Assembly (NCBI RefSeq): GCF_028583425.1
Contig: NC_072795.1
Span: forward strand, 8,765,001-8,829,000
Source of the DNA: Eublepharis macularius
Lineage: Eukaryota; Chordata; Lepidosauria; Squamata; Eublepharidae
Direction of reading: 5' to 3'
Length of the DNA: 64,000 nt
The translations under genes were made by a program, and so were the position numbers. Shown piece by piece: positions 30,601 to 38,826 of this stretch. The notes beneath the pieces are model-generated. The model worked only from the letters and a program-made list of their open reading frames with translations. It searched no databases and was not told the origin of the DNA. Position 1 is the stretch's first letter. The number at the start of each line of letters is the position of its first letter.

Positions 30601-32253
30601 TTTAACCCACCATTTATTTTTTACATTTTAGATTTTTGTGCAAAACTAGGGGTTTCTGAGGTAATATATGTCTCTCTGCACACTGGACAGATGTTTTTTT
30701 AAATACACATTCTGCAGTTTAGCATCATTATATATTATATGTATAAAACATTAGTACCAGCTAATGAGGGGGAAAAATGATGCTCTGGATACATACTAAT
30801 CCAACAGTTTCTTCCTTTCAGGGGGCAACAGTTTTTCCAGATTTCCGCTCTGTTCTTCTTGAACCGAAGCACTGGGAAACTCCTCAAGAGTTCAATCCAA
30901 ATAATTTTTTGGACAAGGAGGGCAAGTTTGTGGAGAAAGAAGAATTCCTTGCATTTGGAGCAGGTAAATGAAGTTCTACCTACCTACCTACCTACCCACC
31001 CACCTACCTATTGGTGGCGCTGTCCCCAGTCAGTTTCTAGTGATGTGCCAACCCAGCAATCTAAAAGGGTTCTGGAAAACTGTGACTCAATGGGACTGTC
31101 AATGAACATCACAACAGGGTATGAACTGCAAAATGTGCAGAGATTTGAAAGCAAGCAGAAATCCAACATAGAGCTGAAACAATGCTGAAAGAAAGCATAA
31201 TAAATTAAACGCGGCATATTAAAGAGGGCAGAAACGATCCACCAGAAACATACAGACAGCAACAGACAGTCTACATTGGTATAATCTACAGTCCCTATCT
31301 CTTTACCAATGCCTCTCTGATCCATTGCCTTACAATATAACCCTCCAACTTGTGTAAAAAAGCCCTCCTGAATAATTCAGTTTTGCATGGTTTGCGGAAG
31401 GCCAGGAGTGCGGAAGTCCTCTAACCTCTTCAGGTAGTCTGTTCTACAAGATGGAGAACACAATAGAGAATGCACAATAGAGAATGTTTGGACAGTCGTT
31501 GATTTTGCCCATTTGCAGAGTGATAATAATAACAACAATAATGATGACATTTAATTTATATACCACCCTTCAGGACAACTTAACACCCACTCAGAGCGGT
31601 TTACAAAGTATGTTATTACTATCCCTACAACAATCACCCTGTGAGGTGGGTGGGGCTGAGAGAGCTCTGGCAGAGCTGTGACTGTGAGCTGTGATCACCT
31701 AGCTGGCTTCAGGCAAAGGAGTGGGGAAATCAAACCTAGTTATCCAGATTAGAGTCCCACCAATTTTAACCGCTACACCAAATGGGCTCTCGCATCAAAC
31801 TGGCTCTTGCAGAAGGCTTTGTTTAGATGAGTGCCCCTGCCATGGTGGAGCATAGGGAGAGACCTCTCAGATTTGAAGGCTGTGAAGGGATTTGAATGTG
31901 ATAGCCAATACCTTGAATTGAGCCTGGTAATTGCTGGGGTGTCAATGGAGTGATTATGAACATCAATCTAAGTCTAAATTAGTTGTTAGGGAAATATTCA
32001 ATGGAGAGTAGGTAGAGTAGATTATAACTCACTTGCTGATGATTTCCATATTTTCTCTGCAGGGGGCCGGGCATGTCTTGGGGAGCAGCTGGCAAAAATC
32101 GAGCTCTTCATCTTCTTCACCAACCTGTTGAGGACATTCACCTTTCAGCCACCAGAAGGAGTGAAAAAAATCAGTGAAGACCCTGTAGTACGATTGGTCA
32201 TCCCTTCCCAGCCTTTTAAGATCTGTGCTGTTCCCCGCAGTAGTGGATCATAA
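12469..32253 (+). CDS. CYP2J-like: CYP2-family cytochrome P450, copy 1 (exons 2-9; exon 1 not found)
   Basis: This is a microsomal heme-thiolate monooxygenase of the CYP2 family. Such enzymes accept electrons from P450 reductase and oxidise xenobiotics or fatty acids; the substrate is not known here. Exons: 12469-12631, 14724-14873, 18398-18558, 25097-25273, 28304-28445, 29104-29291, 30822-30963 and 32063-32253, all joined in frame by GT-AG introns. Visible motifs are WKQQR in the C helix, GAGTET in the I helix, EILR in the K helix, and [10 protein letters not shown] around the heme cysteine. LGEQLAK and ELFIFFTNL after it resemble CYP2J. No exon 1 with a membrane anchor and PPGP occurs between 1 and 12468; the region where it should lie is replaced by BovB and PLE. 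It is either further upstream or lost, so functional status is open. Confidence 0.85.
12804..12921. mobile_element. 118-bp palindromic MITE-like element, copy 1
   Basis: Arms of about 42 bp start GGGCCAAGCTACACATGACG and are reverse complements around a 34-bp centre. Flanking TCT and ACT and the unoccupied sequence in copy 2 intron 2 are compatible with a 3-bp target duplication. It is non-coding. Confidence 0.75.
13010..13127. mobile_element. 118-bp palindromic MITE-like element, copy 2
   Basis: Same length and arms as the element at 12804, 88 bp away in the same orientation, with CTACAAGTGACAAATG in the arm. The matching place in copy 2 (about 45915) is empty. Confidence 0.75.
13243..13286 (+). 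repeat. Microsatellite (CTAT)n(CTGT)n
   Basis: A run of CTAT then CTGT tetramers followed by TTTATTTA. The paralogous site in copy 2 (46036-46103) is a long (TTTA)n array instead. Confidence 0.85.
13290..14100 (+). other. Intron 2 of copy 1, no gene
   Basis: It aligns in part with 46770-47200 of copy 2 (TTTAAAATTTCTCAGTTAAAACC, CAAGATAAAAT). No exon or named element is recognised. Confidence 0.55.
14102..14219. mobile_element. 118-bp palindromic MITE-like element, copy 3
   Basis: Same arms and length as at 12804 and 13010, but the asymmetric centre (GATTGAGTGGAGGGCAAGTG) is reverse-complemented, so it inserted in the opposite orientation. TAC or CTACA flanks both ends. Confidence 0.75.
14724..14873 (+). 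CDS. CYP2J-like: CYP2 copy 1 exon 3
   Basis: 150 nt with acceptor CTTCAG and donor G/GTATGC, phase 1 to phase 1. It encodes the C helix with WKQQR (heme-propionate contacts in CYP2 enzymes) and [19 protein letters not shown]. Confidence 0.92.
14948..15888 (-). mobile_element. Non-autonomous Helitron in intron 3 of copy 1
   Basis: The minus strand begins TCCTAATATATAAAAGGC at 15888 and ends CTAG at 14948, with a subterminal hairpin (GAGCCCATTGT... ACAATGAGCT). The host reads TTTTTAAA then TTCCCTTGGAGCAC on either side. The same intron of copy 2 reads TTTTTAAATTCGCTTCGAGC (48680-48699) without the element, so this is a precise A/T insertion with no target duplication. The interior is the 50-bp minisatellite. 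Confidence 0.93.
16190..16312 (-). mobile_element. CR1 LINE 3' end
   Basis: AGAATCATAGGGTTGGAAGG, CTCCAGGGTCATCTAGTCC and the AACCCCCTGCACAATGCAGG run form the classic reverse-complemented 3' terminus of amniote CR1. It is absent from intron 3 of copy 2. Confidence 0.85.
16478..16690 (-). mobile_element. tRNA-derived SINE, type D, reverse orientation
   Basis: CTGCCTTATACTGAATCAGA, TTGGTCCATCAAG and TTGAACCTGGCACTTTCCG match a widespread amniote SINE whose tRNA-like head lies at the right end on the minus strand. The paralogous copy is at 49157-49365, so it is older than the gene duplication. Confidence 0.7.
16690..17160 (+). other. Intron 3 of copy 1, unclassified insert
   Basis: Unlike copy 2, copy 1 carries extra sequence here (ACGCTATGTCAGATATGCC onward, ending near ACCTGACACTTGGC). 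No coding sequence or recognised repeat is seen; an LTR fragment is possible. Confidence 0.4.
17160..17980 (+). repeat. Composite intronic repeat shared by both copies
   Basis: Sequence from GCTATGTGGCATCTGG through AGGCCACCAGCCCACC to a LINE-like tail (TAATCTGCCTTGAGTC) is matched at 49352-50080. It includes a short GCCCA tandem run at 17651-17671. No gene. Confidence 0.6.
18398..18558 (+). CDS. CYP2J-like: CYP2 copy 1 exon 4
   Basis: 161 nt, acceptor TTTTCAG and donor A/GTGAGT, phase 1 to phase 0. It encodes [19 protein letters not shown] and [17 protein letters not shown], matching the CYP2 D-E helix region. Confidence 0.92.
18870..19220 (-). repeat. Shared intronic repeat (LINE-like tail, reversed)
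   Basis: GAGACCCAAGGCAGATTACACAGTGC and what follows are matched at 51015-51300 in copy 2. It is old and non-coding, and begins with a short ATGT tract. Confidence 0.55.
19235..19405 (-). mobile_element. L1 LINE 3' end (shared with copy 2)
   Basis: A T-rich tract (reverse of a poly-A tail) is followed by the same 3' UTR found at 52330-52500 (ATCTATACATAGGTATTGAT). In copy 2 it continues into L1 ORF2; here it is broken at 19405 by a Helitron. Confidence 0.75.
20666..20704 (-). ncRNA. Hammerhead-ribozyme-like motif (left arm)
   Basis: Minus strand: stem I GCAT, core CTGACGA, stem II GAGAA-loop-TTCTC, core GAAA, palindromic AGCT then T, and the stem I partner ATGC. All invariant hammerhead bases are present. 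Stem III is too short to close within one molecule, but AGCT is self-complementary, so a dimeric form is the natural reading. The activity is inferred. Confidence 0.5.
20727..21347. mobile_element. Non-autonomous hAT element, GC-rich
   Basis: Terminal repeats CAGGGCCGGCGC and GGCGCCGGCCCTG are flanked by an exact 8-bp duplication GGTATCAG (20719-20726, 21348-21355). The GC-rich interior has alternative long frames on both strands that look like composition artefacts. There is no transposase. Confidence 0.88.
21356..21394 (+). ncRNA. Hammerhead-like motif, mutated (right arm)
   Basis: Mirror of the motif at 20666-20704, with GCAT / CTGACGA / GAGAA-TTCTC / AGCT / ATGC. The GAAA core has become AAAA, which should abolish cleavage. 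Confidence 0.4.
21833..22966 (-). CDS. PLE reverse transcriptase-endonuclease, C-terminal part
   Basis: An uninterrupted frame runs from the 5' truncation at 22966 to the stop at 21833, about 377 codons without the missing N-terminus. It contains [11 protein letters not shown] (the catalytic RT motif), a Cys-rich [12 protein letters not shown] segment, and [17 protein letters not shown], the GIY-YIG endonuclease core, followed by [10 protein letters not shown] and the [13 protein letters not shown]-terminus. In a full element it would prime reverse transcription from nicks cut by the GIY-YIG domain. With RT fingers and palm motifs upstream missing it is not functional, but the intact frame suggests a young insertion. 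Confidence 0.85.
   Translation of the reverse strand, partial: NQYILHATNPFRTYIVQYFRFIDDLYFIYKDIGNVEEFCLWINSRDPNVKFTWQHSESEINFLDVVTYKNERNCTGIKTYHKETDRNSYLDFKSFHPRHLRANIPDSQLLRIKRNSSSMWDFERDGTNLCKQFRRRNYPQEVIQTAWQRARVVERESLFEGHRDLQENRIIWGLDFTPRANQIKKIIFQHWKLVEIIKGCELKPRNGFRRTQNLKNNLIRADIWDTSGGHNLPSGNYKCAHCQICKLFQEGKEFRFGENKCVIRHFANCQTKGVVYVLECPCTLLYVGCTLRPIKVRILEHISRIRNNIQEAPLTQHFREQGHAENDFKVTVVEVMHRKDRESTQTALLQREVFWIFRLGSVKPKGLNNELSLSCYL
23115..24180 (-). mobile_element. Non-autonomous Helitron A, 5' end missing
   Basis: CTAG at 23118-23115 (minus strand) with a hairpin AGCCCGTTGT...ACAATGGGCT just inside is the 3' end; it abuts the 5' TC of Helitron B (23114-23113) with no base between. Minisatellite units occur at 23200-23480 and 24061-24180, interrupted by a 0.58-kb insertion. 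The 5' TC terminus is not found, so it is truncated near 24180. Confidence 0.8.
23484..24066. mobile_element. Unclassified insertion in Helitron A (possible solo LTR)
   Basis: Minisatellite sequence CCCAGCTGGT flanks both sides (23474-23483, 24067-24076). The insert starts near TGTCATGGGCTCTG and ends near CCCATACTCA, an LTR-like TG...CA pattern, and has no complete gene. A short acidic frame (SSEDED near 23495) is not convincing as coding. The target duplication could simply be a minisatellite unit. Confidence 0.4.
24181..25020 (+). other. Copy 1-specific intron 4 DNA, unclassified
   Basis: 24181-24560 is AT-rich and recalls a PLE 3' UTR (GACTTTAGTTTGCACTG). 24585-25020 is GC-rich with CCTG tetramers at 24616-24632. 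Neither part is present in intron 4 of copy 2, and no gene is supported. Confidence 0.4.
25097..25273 (+). CDS. CYP2J-like: CYP2 copy 1 exon 5
   Basis: 177 nt (59 codons), acceptor CTTGTAG and donor A/GTAAGT, phase 0 both sides. It encodes [18 protein letters not shown] and [12 protein letters not shown], a segment typical of CYP2J-like enzymes. Confidence 0.92.
25663..25897 (+). mobile_element. tRNA-derived SINE, type C (squamate)
   Basis: The tRNA-like head (TGGTTGGAGTGTTGGACTAG, B box CAGGTTCGAATCCCC at 25711-25725) is followed by a CACCTCACAGGGTTGTTGTG body and an AGAGGGGGTATAAATGATG tail. It is within intron 5 of copy 1. Confidence 0.8.
26250..26470. mobile_element. Short TIR DNA element
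   Basis: Terminal AGGGTTGCCA and TGGCAACCCT enclose a CCAGAATTCC-rich body common in squamate introns. It is non-coding and has no transposase; the superfamily is not assigned. Confidence 0.6.
26492..27216. mobile_element. Non-autonomous hAT element, TAGAGRTGGGC family
   Basis: TIRs TAGAGGTGGGC and GCCCATGTCTA are flanked by 8-bp ATTTGGAG / GTTTGGAG (26484-26491, 27217-27224). The interior (AACAGCATTACGAA, CCAGACAGTCAGGCACC) is shared with 42396-43043 and 51523-52282. Confidence 0.85.
27225..28303 (+). other. Intron 5 of copy 1, no gene
   Basis: It holds a TG/CATG-rich tract at 27822-27895 and otherwise unique-looking sequence. The last about 110 bp align with copy 2 just before exon 6. Confidence 0.55.
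28304..28445 (+). CDS. CYP2J-like: CYP2 copy 1 exon 6
   Basis: 142 nt, acceptor AACAG and donor G/GTGAGA, phase 0 to phase 1. It carries the I-helix [16 protein letters not shown] with the catalytic Thr of the AGTET motif. Confidence 0.93.
28590..28960. repeat. Imperfect palindromic intronic repeat
   Basis: GGGAGATTGGACCCTGGGG and, 120 bp on, its near-complement AGGTCCAATCTCTCTGAAAC form an imperfect foldback. A related, longer version is at 58000-58595 in copy 2. It is non-coding. Confidence 0.55.
29104..29291 (+). CDS. CYP2J-like: CYP2 copy 1 exon 7
   Basis: 188 nt, acceptor CCTTAG and donor G/GTAATA, phase 1 to phase 0. It encodes [16 protein letters not shown] and the K-helix ExxR motif in AVIHEILRF. 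Copy 2 has the more usual DDVLGSSQ and EIQR. PHQ here versus PRQ in copy 2 is within CYP2 family variation. Confidence 0.92.
29790..30510. repeat. Intron 7 repeat shared with copy 2
   Basis: GTGGGATAAAAAGTGTTTCC, the CAGCTGCTCCAAGACAGCAG segment and GGGGGGAAACCTCCTGGC match parts of 59870-60150 and 61900-62320, so it predates the duplication. Long antisense frames here are not conserved as protein. Confidence 0.55.
30822..30963 (+). CDS. CYP2J-like: CYP2 copy 1 exon 8
   Basis: 142 nt, acceptor TTTCAG and donor G/GTAAAT, phase 0 to phase 1. It encodes [17 protein letters not shown] and ends FLAFGAG. The usual Pro before the heme loop Phe (PF) is Ala here but Pro in copy 2. Confidence 0.92.
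30979..31012 (+). repeat. Microsatellite (CCTA)n
   Basis: CTAC/CCAC tetramers start 15 bp after the exon 8 donor. In copy 2 the same site (62784-62800) carries TCTG tetramers. Confidence 0.8.
31541..31795 (-). mobile_element. tRNA-derived SINE, type B, reverse
   Basis: ATATACCACCCTTCAGGACA at the left is the 3' tail, and AGTCCCACCAATTTTAACCG at the right the tRNA-like head of the family at 7597. A run of AAC/AAT trinucleotides precedes it. Intron 8 of copy 2 lacks it. Confidence 0.75.
32063..32253 (+). CDS. CYP2J-like: CYP2 copy 1 exon 9 (C-terminus and stop)
   Basis: 191 nt including TAA, acceptor CTGCAG, phase 1 in. With exon 8 it forms [15 protein letters not shown], the heme-ligand signature FxxGxRxCxG with Cys at residue 435 in copy 2 numbering, then [18 protein letters not shown] and a [11 protein letters not shown] end. 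The corresponding exon of copy 2 is not in the window. Confidence 0.93.
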
Positions 32254-32335
32254 GGCACAAACATATTTAGAGAAGCTTATTTATTACTCTCCATTCCATC
32301 CTATTTCATTGAAAGATCATCTAACATTCTGCTTC

Positions 32336-32462
32336 AGGTAGGTAGCCGTGTTGGTCTGCAGTGGAACAGCCGGATTTTGGTCCAGTGGTATCTTAGAGAC
32401 CAGCACATTTTTCAGGATATAAGCTTTTGAAAGTCAGAGCTCCCCTCTTGGGATACCTGGGA
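32336..32462 (-). repeat. Foldback-family fragment
   Basis: GGTAGCCGTGTTGGTCTGCA plus GTCCAGTGGTATCTTAGAGA and ATATAAGCTTTTGAAAGTC represent one arm of the repeat family at 20617-21478, in the 3' flank of copy 1. Confidence 0.6.
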
Positions 32463-32628
32463 CCCTAACATTCTGCTGATCCTTGTGAAGCCCATTCATT
32501 CTGTCCTTTAGTTTCTTCATTTGATGAGAGCTATTCAGAGAAGAAATACCGATCTATGTTGTTGTTCACTGTTTGCTTATTATCACCTAATATATGCAAT
32601 ATAGTTTGCTGATTCTGCAGAAAAGCTC

Positions 32629-32634
32629 AATAAA
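32629..32634 (+). promoter_or_regulatory. Candidate polyadenylation signal of copy 1
   Basis: AATAAA lies 376 bp after the stop codon, with a GT-rich stretch (TATCTATGTGTCCTTG) about 45 bp later. No transcript data support it here. Confidence 0.45.
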
Positions 32635-33094
32635 GAATGATTGCCTTGTACAAACTAAACGTTTCTTATTATATCTATGTGTCCTTGAAGGACAAAATGC
32701 GTTCACTGAATAAACTCTGTGGCAAGTAACCTTTATCAGCTCGTTGTCCATTCTCTATGCTTTTTGATGCGACAGGTCTGATTCTGAAAATGATTGTGTT
32801 AAAAAAGCAAATGTACACGCTGAGAAGGACTTTCATGTCAGTGCGTCTATGATTCTGATAAGTCAAAGGAGGAAAGAAAGTAACAGAGTGCTGATGAAAT
32901 TTGCAAAGTTTAGGAAAACGGAGGTGGGCGAAAGCTGCCATTTTGTGTTGCTTTGGTTGATTTTTATTTGAAGTGATATGGAAATGCACATACTTAGACC
33001 TCTGTTGGGTCAATTAACTTAACAATGGTGTCACATTTAAAGTAACCAAGTGCTTTATTAACTGTTTGCTTCCACCCACATCCTCTTTTGCAAC

Positions 33095-35300
33095 AGGAAG
33101 AAGACTTTACACTGACAAAGCCATGCATAGGATTTGGCCCATATTTTCTTCAAACCATCAGGACACTTAATGCATCACCTAAGGCTCAAATTGTGGCAAA
33201 TGGCTCAATATCAGAAGAGTTCAGGCTAACAAGGGGTACACACCAGGGCTGTCCTCTGTCTCCTTTGCTTTTTGCCATGTCGATTGAGCCACTAGCTGAA
33301 TCAAATAGAAACAATAGAGAGATTACAGGAGTTCTCATCAACAAACAGGAATATAAGCTCAGTTTGTTTGCTGATGATATGGCAATTTATGTCACCAATC
33401 CAACTAAATTGCTTCCAGTCTTGGAACATTCCTTATCAGAGTTTAGTCAAGTATCTGGTTTCAAAATCAATTTTACTAAATCTGAGCTTTCCCCCATAGT
33501 CATCCCTCCAGTACAAGCTAAGGTCTTATGTGAAGTAACACCATACACTTGGATAAAGACTGAGTAGAAATATCTGGGAATTAGTATCCCTGTTTGCTTG
33601 GAGGATCTGAAAGAACACAATGATAAAGAATTGAATAGGAAAATTAGTTCCATCCTCCGGGAATGCCAAAAATTAAATTTGAATCGGAATGAAAAAATTA
33701 ACCTGATCAAATCATTCGCCCTCCCTCTTTATCTATTTTACTTTAGAATGCTCCCAGTTCTCTTGACAGACAGGGAACTTGGAAGGTGGCAAACTAACTT
33801 AAACAGCTTCATTTGGGATTATAAAAAACCCAGGGTTAATTTGCAAACCATGAGTAGGAACATAAAAAGAGGAGGACTGGCGATTCCGATTTTACGTAAC
33901 TATTACTTATCTTTATACTTGGCCAATCTGCTTTCGCTGACAAGTCATTATGAGCAAATTCAGTGGGTTGACATTGAAAGATTTTATTTTATTTATTTAT
34001 TTTATCATATTTATATTCCGCCCTCCCCGCAAGCAGGCTCAGGGAGGATTATGACCCGTGGCACCTCTCAGGTGTAATTTGGAACAGCCCTACAGAACAT
34101 CCAGTCCCCAGCATTAGTAATGAGATGAGCTTGGCTACAATAAAAGTATAGGACAAGGAGAGGAAGTAGCTAGCACTCAATTTATCACCTTTAGCTTCCT
34201 TCCTTGAGCAAAGTTGGTTTCAACCAGCATTACATCCCCAAAGCTATGATTTATGGAGGGAAGCTCATAAATCTAAATTAACCGATGTGATCAAAAAAGG
34301 ACAGCTCTTAGAAAAGTCAAAATCGGAGGAAGACTCTCAGACCAGGTTCCCCTGGTTCCAATATCTGCAAATCAAACATCTGTCAGAAAGTGAGGAAGTC
34401 AGAGGGGCTTTCAAAACCAGATTTTGAGTTAATCTTGGATCGAAAATGCATACAGCATAAAGGCCTCAATTCCAAGCTCTACCAAATCATTAATGAAAGA
34501 GGGGGAGAGACCCCTCTGAAATATCAGATCTACTGGGAAAAGACATGTGGCTGAAAAATATCAGACGTCCAATGGAACACAATCTGGAAAACCAGAACCC
34601 TAAACACTAGATCTATCAATAATCGGACTCTCAATTTTAAAATAATGTCCAGATGGTATAGGTCCCCAACTCAACTACACATGATTAATCAGAGTTACAA
34701 TCCCCTTTGCTAGAAGGGATGTAGCTCAAATGGAGGCTATTTTCATTGCTGGTGGTCCTGTCCCATCATACAAACATTTTGGGAAAAAATCTTTATTCAT
34801 ATATTCAAAATTACAGGATACAGGTTCCCTCCACAACCGGAGACAGTTTTGCTAGGTCTTTGGGAAGACACTTCTGTTCCCTCTATTAGGAAAGAATTAA
34901 TATTTTTCTTCCTAGCAGCAGCCAAGTCAGTATTGGTTTCTTATTGGAACAAGCCATGTCTGCCACCAATTACGATGTGGTACAATAGATTGTGGTTTTT
35001 TTTTTTCTAATGGAGAAGATTGCTGGTCATTTATGATCAATTGATAACCCAAACTTCCGATTCAGACCAGTCACAACTATCTAATGCAGTAATTTGCAAT
35101 ATACTATCTAATCTTTAGATTTTAAGGTTTAAGAAGCTGTTATATTTGTTATATTACCTGTTGCACTACTGATGCTGCTTACGTTGTTCCTGATCAAAAG
35201 GTTGTCCTGTTGATATATACTGTCATTGTCCTTTGACATATTATAAAAGATGCTGGGGTTTATGTTTGGTTGTTACAAAATTTGAAAATAATTTTTTTTT
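33095..35300 (+). mobile_element. L1 LINE ORF2 relic (reverse transcriptase)
   Basis: Frames read TRGTHQGCPLSPLLFAMSIE, then LSLFADDMAIY (catalytic motif, 33366-33380), then KYLGIS and an INLIKSFALPLYLFYFRMLP segment in L1 order. In-frame stops at 33566 and beyond, and loss of the endonuclease, make it dead. It ends near an A-rich tract at 35290-35310. Confidence 0.85.
33975..34060 (-). mobile_element. L2 LINE 3' tail inserted in L1
   Basis: TTTATTTATTTTATCATATT followed by TATTCCGCCCTCCCCGCAAG is the reverse complement of an L2-like 3' end with an AAAT tail. It breaks the L1 frame after VDIE. Confidence 0.6.
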
Positions 35301-36160
35301 AAAAAAAAATGAAGTCATAGAAAAAAGCACTCCAGAAGACAGCTAGAGTATTGTTTCACACAGAGATCAGAGAAAACTGAAAAAGTGTTATAGATGGCAT
35401 TTGATATCAGTGAGATTAGCCTAAACTTCAGGTGAATCAGAGTTAAATTGTGTTGGCAGATAAGGATAAATGGATTACAATGCAAGTGGCAATGTTTGTA
35501 ACATGGATAAACAAAATACAGTTAAGACTATTGAAGTAAGTTTTATTTATTTAAAGGCATTACTAATAAGTTTTTATTAGTAAGATTTATTATATTATAT
35601 TTTATGCTGCTATGGATTTTATAGATTTAGAGTTTTAGATGGAGGTTTGTTAACTTTTGTTTAAATTCTATGATGTAGTAATTTAGTACTAATATTATTG
35701 TATTTTTCTTGTTATTTGCTATGGCTGTGCTGAAGCAATAAAGCATTCTGACTCAGAGTTAAGTTGGAAGTGCGGGGATATTTTCATTATAGAGGTCTTC
35801 TACATTGGTACAAAAATTCTGGAACAGGTTCATAAAGAAATAGACAGTATTTTGAAATATATTTTTAATATAACATCAAAGACTTTTAGGTGAACTACCA
35901 CCTAGAAATGGAAGACATCAGAGAAAACATCACAGTTGGTTATGGTGGCTAAGATGACTTTAGCTCAAAACTGGAAACAAGTAATTTCATCTTTGAGGAA
36001 ATGGTTGAACAAAGTCTATTATATGTGGACTATGAACAAGGTTACAATCTATAAATATATATGGACATGGAAATTATGGTCACTTTCAAAATTTGTAGAC
36101 ATCTAGTCTCCGTTTGGCAAATACTAGAATTATCATAACATATATTGTGATGTGGAAAGG
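35300..36160 (+). other. AT-rich intergenic DNA, nothing recognised
   Basis: No coding frame or clear repeat boundary. AATAAAGCATTC near 35740 could be the end of an old retroelement. Confidence 0.5.
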
Positions 36161-36167
36161 ATACTAG

Positions 36168-36656
36168 CAGGGGTCATTTCGTAGAAAAAGAGCTGGAGGA
36201 ACACATTAGCATAACTCATTAGCATAGCTTATTAGCATAAGCTACATCCTTTGACATCACCGGAAGCGTGCCATTAGCACAACTGATTTGCATATGCCAC
36301 ACCCCTTTACAGCTCCAGTCCTGGCTGTTTTGGGCCCGATCCTGGCTATTTTGGGCCCGATCGCAGCAGAAATGGGCCCCAAATGGCTGAAAGTGGCCAT
36401 TTTGTGCCCGTTTGGGCCCAGATCGGGACTGAAACAGCCAGGACCGGATCAGTGCCAGGCAGGGGAGGGTTCCTCCACCCGGCACTGACCTGATCCAGGC
36501 CATTTTAGCCCCAATCCTGGCCATTTTGGACCCAATCCAGGCTGCAACAGGCCCCAAATGGCCGAAAATCAGGTGGGCGAGGCCACCTGACATGTGACCT
36601 CTTTGGAGAATTACCAGAACTGCATTCCTGCACATTCCCCCTCAAAGTGAGCCCTG
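36168..36656. mobile_element. Non-autonomous hAT element
   Basis: Ends CAGGGGTCATTTCG and AGTGAGCCCTG are flanked by an exact 8-bp duplication GATACTAG (36160-36167, 36657-36664). The interior has short tandem TTTTGGGCCCGAT units and no transposase. Confidence 0.88.
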
Positions 36657-36664
36657 GATACTAG

Positions 36665-38014
36665 AATGTGTTTAGTAGTGGATGAGTTCTTTTTTGAGTT
36701 ATTGTGGATACAATGGAATGTATTATATAAAATTGTGATGCAGTGTTTGTTGTAAAGCAAAATAATAATAATGTAATATTTCATATATCTTTGAAATAAT
36801 GTTTTAAAATCATAATTACTTGTCAAATACTTGATAATGAATAACAATAGATTTAATTGGAAGCCTTTTCTCCATCCTAATAAATTTCATTATTATTTTT
36901 TGCCATCCTCTGAAACAAAAAATGAAATCATATATCTAATAGCCAAGTGTTCCCCCAAAGTAGATACTTAAATACTTACCTGAGAATTGGAACTGCCTGA
37001 TTGCAAACCCAATGCTTCTACAACCCTCAGAACTCCCAAGGGTTGTTGAAATATCTGAGAATCTGAAAAAATCACCTTGGGGTTTAAATGCCCCCAAACT
37101 AAACTTACCGCTTCCTCCATTGGTGATGGAGGCTGAGAGGGTCTGTGGTGGATGTGGCAGCAACAGTCAGGAGTGGGAGGAACTTGGTTTCTCATCCCAC
37201 CCCCAGCCACCTCCTGCTTACCTCCTCAATGAGTCTGGAGATGAAGGAGGCAGGGTCCTATGCTGGGTCCAGCGGCGACAGTGCCCAGAATCTACCCCAG
37301 GCCCAGGCTCTGGTCCTTCTCTTACTGCCACTGGGCCCAGTGGCGGTTCTTGTCTTGCCAAAGGAGACAATTAAGGAGGTTGGGGAGGAGGGGAGCTTGG
37401 AGGCACTGTGCTTGTGGATGGGCAGCCAGTAGGGTAACTGCCCCAGAACCAAGAATGAGGAGGTAGGCTGTAAACGTAGAAGAAACTGCTGCAGACAAGC
37501 AAGGTGGTGGTGGGGGTGGCTGAGGGAGCAAGCTACCACCACTGGGGGGCAAACAAGGGGGGTGCTAAGGAGGAGGGCTACTTTTTGAATGCTCCTTGAA
37601 GCCCATCCCCGCAATTCTGCAGGGTACCTTTAAAAAAAAAAACCTGTTGATTTCCAATAAAATAAAATTAAGCTTAATTTCCCCCACCATTAAAACGAGA
37701 GCTGTTTAAATAATAATTCATACCTAATTGCTTGCGATGTTTTTAATATTACTAGGCTATTACAATGCCTCTTTATATGGAAGAAATGGTCTTAAATGTA
37801 GATTTCCTTCCATCCTTAACTTAGGCAGTCCAGAATAATACCAAGGCTGATGGTTTTGAAGTTATGAAGTCATTTCCCCCCCTCCCTCACACATCGTCTC
37901 ACTGTTTTATCTACATGGTGCTAAGATTAGCCTAAATCCCAGAGTGACCGAGATCAAGATAATTAGCACTGGATGCCTATATCTGGTTCTTACTGTGCAG
38001 CTGAGTTAACATAA
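36665..38014 (+). other. Intergenic, unclassified (GC-rich centre)
   Basis: 36665-36960 is AT-rich; 37000-37620 is GC-rich, and frames on both strands there are mutually exclusive. No protein family is recognised. Confidence 0.4.
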
Positions 38015-38238
38015 CTTAACAACAACAACAACATTTGATCTATATACCACCCTTCAGGACAATTTAACGCCCTCTCAGAGCGGCTTACAAAGTGTGTTGT
38101 TATCCTCATGACAATCATCCTGTGAGGTGGGTGGGGCTGTGAAAGAGCTGTGAAGTCACCCAGCTGGCTTCAAGCGGAGGAGTGGGGAATCAAACCCAGT
38201 TCCCCAGATTAGAGTCCTGCTGCTCGTAACCATAAGAG
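38015..38238 (-). mobile_element. tRNA-derived SINE, type B, reverse
   Basis: AACAACAACAACA tail, TATACCACCCTTCAGGACAA 3' region and TTAGAGTCCTGCTGCTCGTA tRNA-like head, as at 31541. Confidence 0.75.
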
Positions 38239-38744
38239 ATTGGCATGTAAGTTGCAAAGTCAAATGGGATTCACTGTAGGAGGGGTGGCACCAGACCCAT
38301 CCTCCTGCCAACCTGATGTCATTCTGGCTAGCCTCCTTTGATCTTGGATGGGAGAGGGGAGGGGGGTCTCCTTCTCCTCTCTCTCCTGCCTCCCTTCTTC
38401 TCCATCAAGACAGAATAGGTGGATCCCCTCGTTGGCCTTGCTGTCCTCAGTTTTAAAGGACCAGCCATGCCACTGGATATCACCTGTCCTCCCCAAGGAA
38501 TAGGAGTCTCCCACAGCTGGGCGGAAGTAACTTCCCAGCAGCTTTCACCATTGTCACTGCCTACTCCTTCCCCCCATCTGACTCCTTCTGGATCTGGCAA
38601 GTTGTCAGTCCCGGCTTACCTGCTCCTCCCTGCCTTTGGCTGCCACTGGCTGCTCTACAGCAGCTGATCAAACACCAAATCATGCCATAAAATACCAGGC
38701 AGCTGCAGTGACTCCTGGCTCCTATTTGGGACACTGGCCCCCAA
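38239..38744 (+). other. Intergenic, no gene seen
   Basis: Moderately GC-rich; overlapping frames on both strands but no recognised domain or repeat. Confidence 0.4.
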
Positions 38745-38826
38745 CTTGGCAGTGGATGGGTCTTTCATTCATAGGGCCACCGTAGGTCAGAGGTGACTTG
38801 GCGGCACATAAAACACTACACACACA
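38745..38826 (+). mobile_element. BovB-type 3' end
   Basis: TTTCATTCATAGGGCCACCG, GTCAGAGGTGACTTGGCGGC and ACATAAAACACTACACACAC form the BovB terminal phrase. It may belong to a BovB copy or to a SINE that shares this tail. Confidence 0.7.

Noticed and set aside
12469..32253. Calling copy 1 a pseudogene
   Set aside because: All eight visible exons and their splice sites are intact; the missing exon 1 may lie outside the window.
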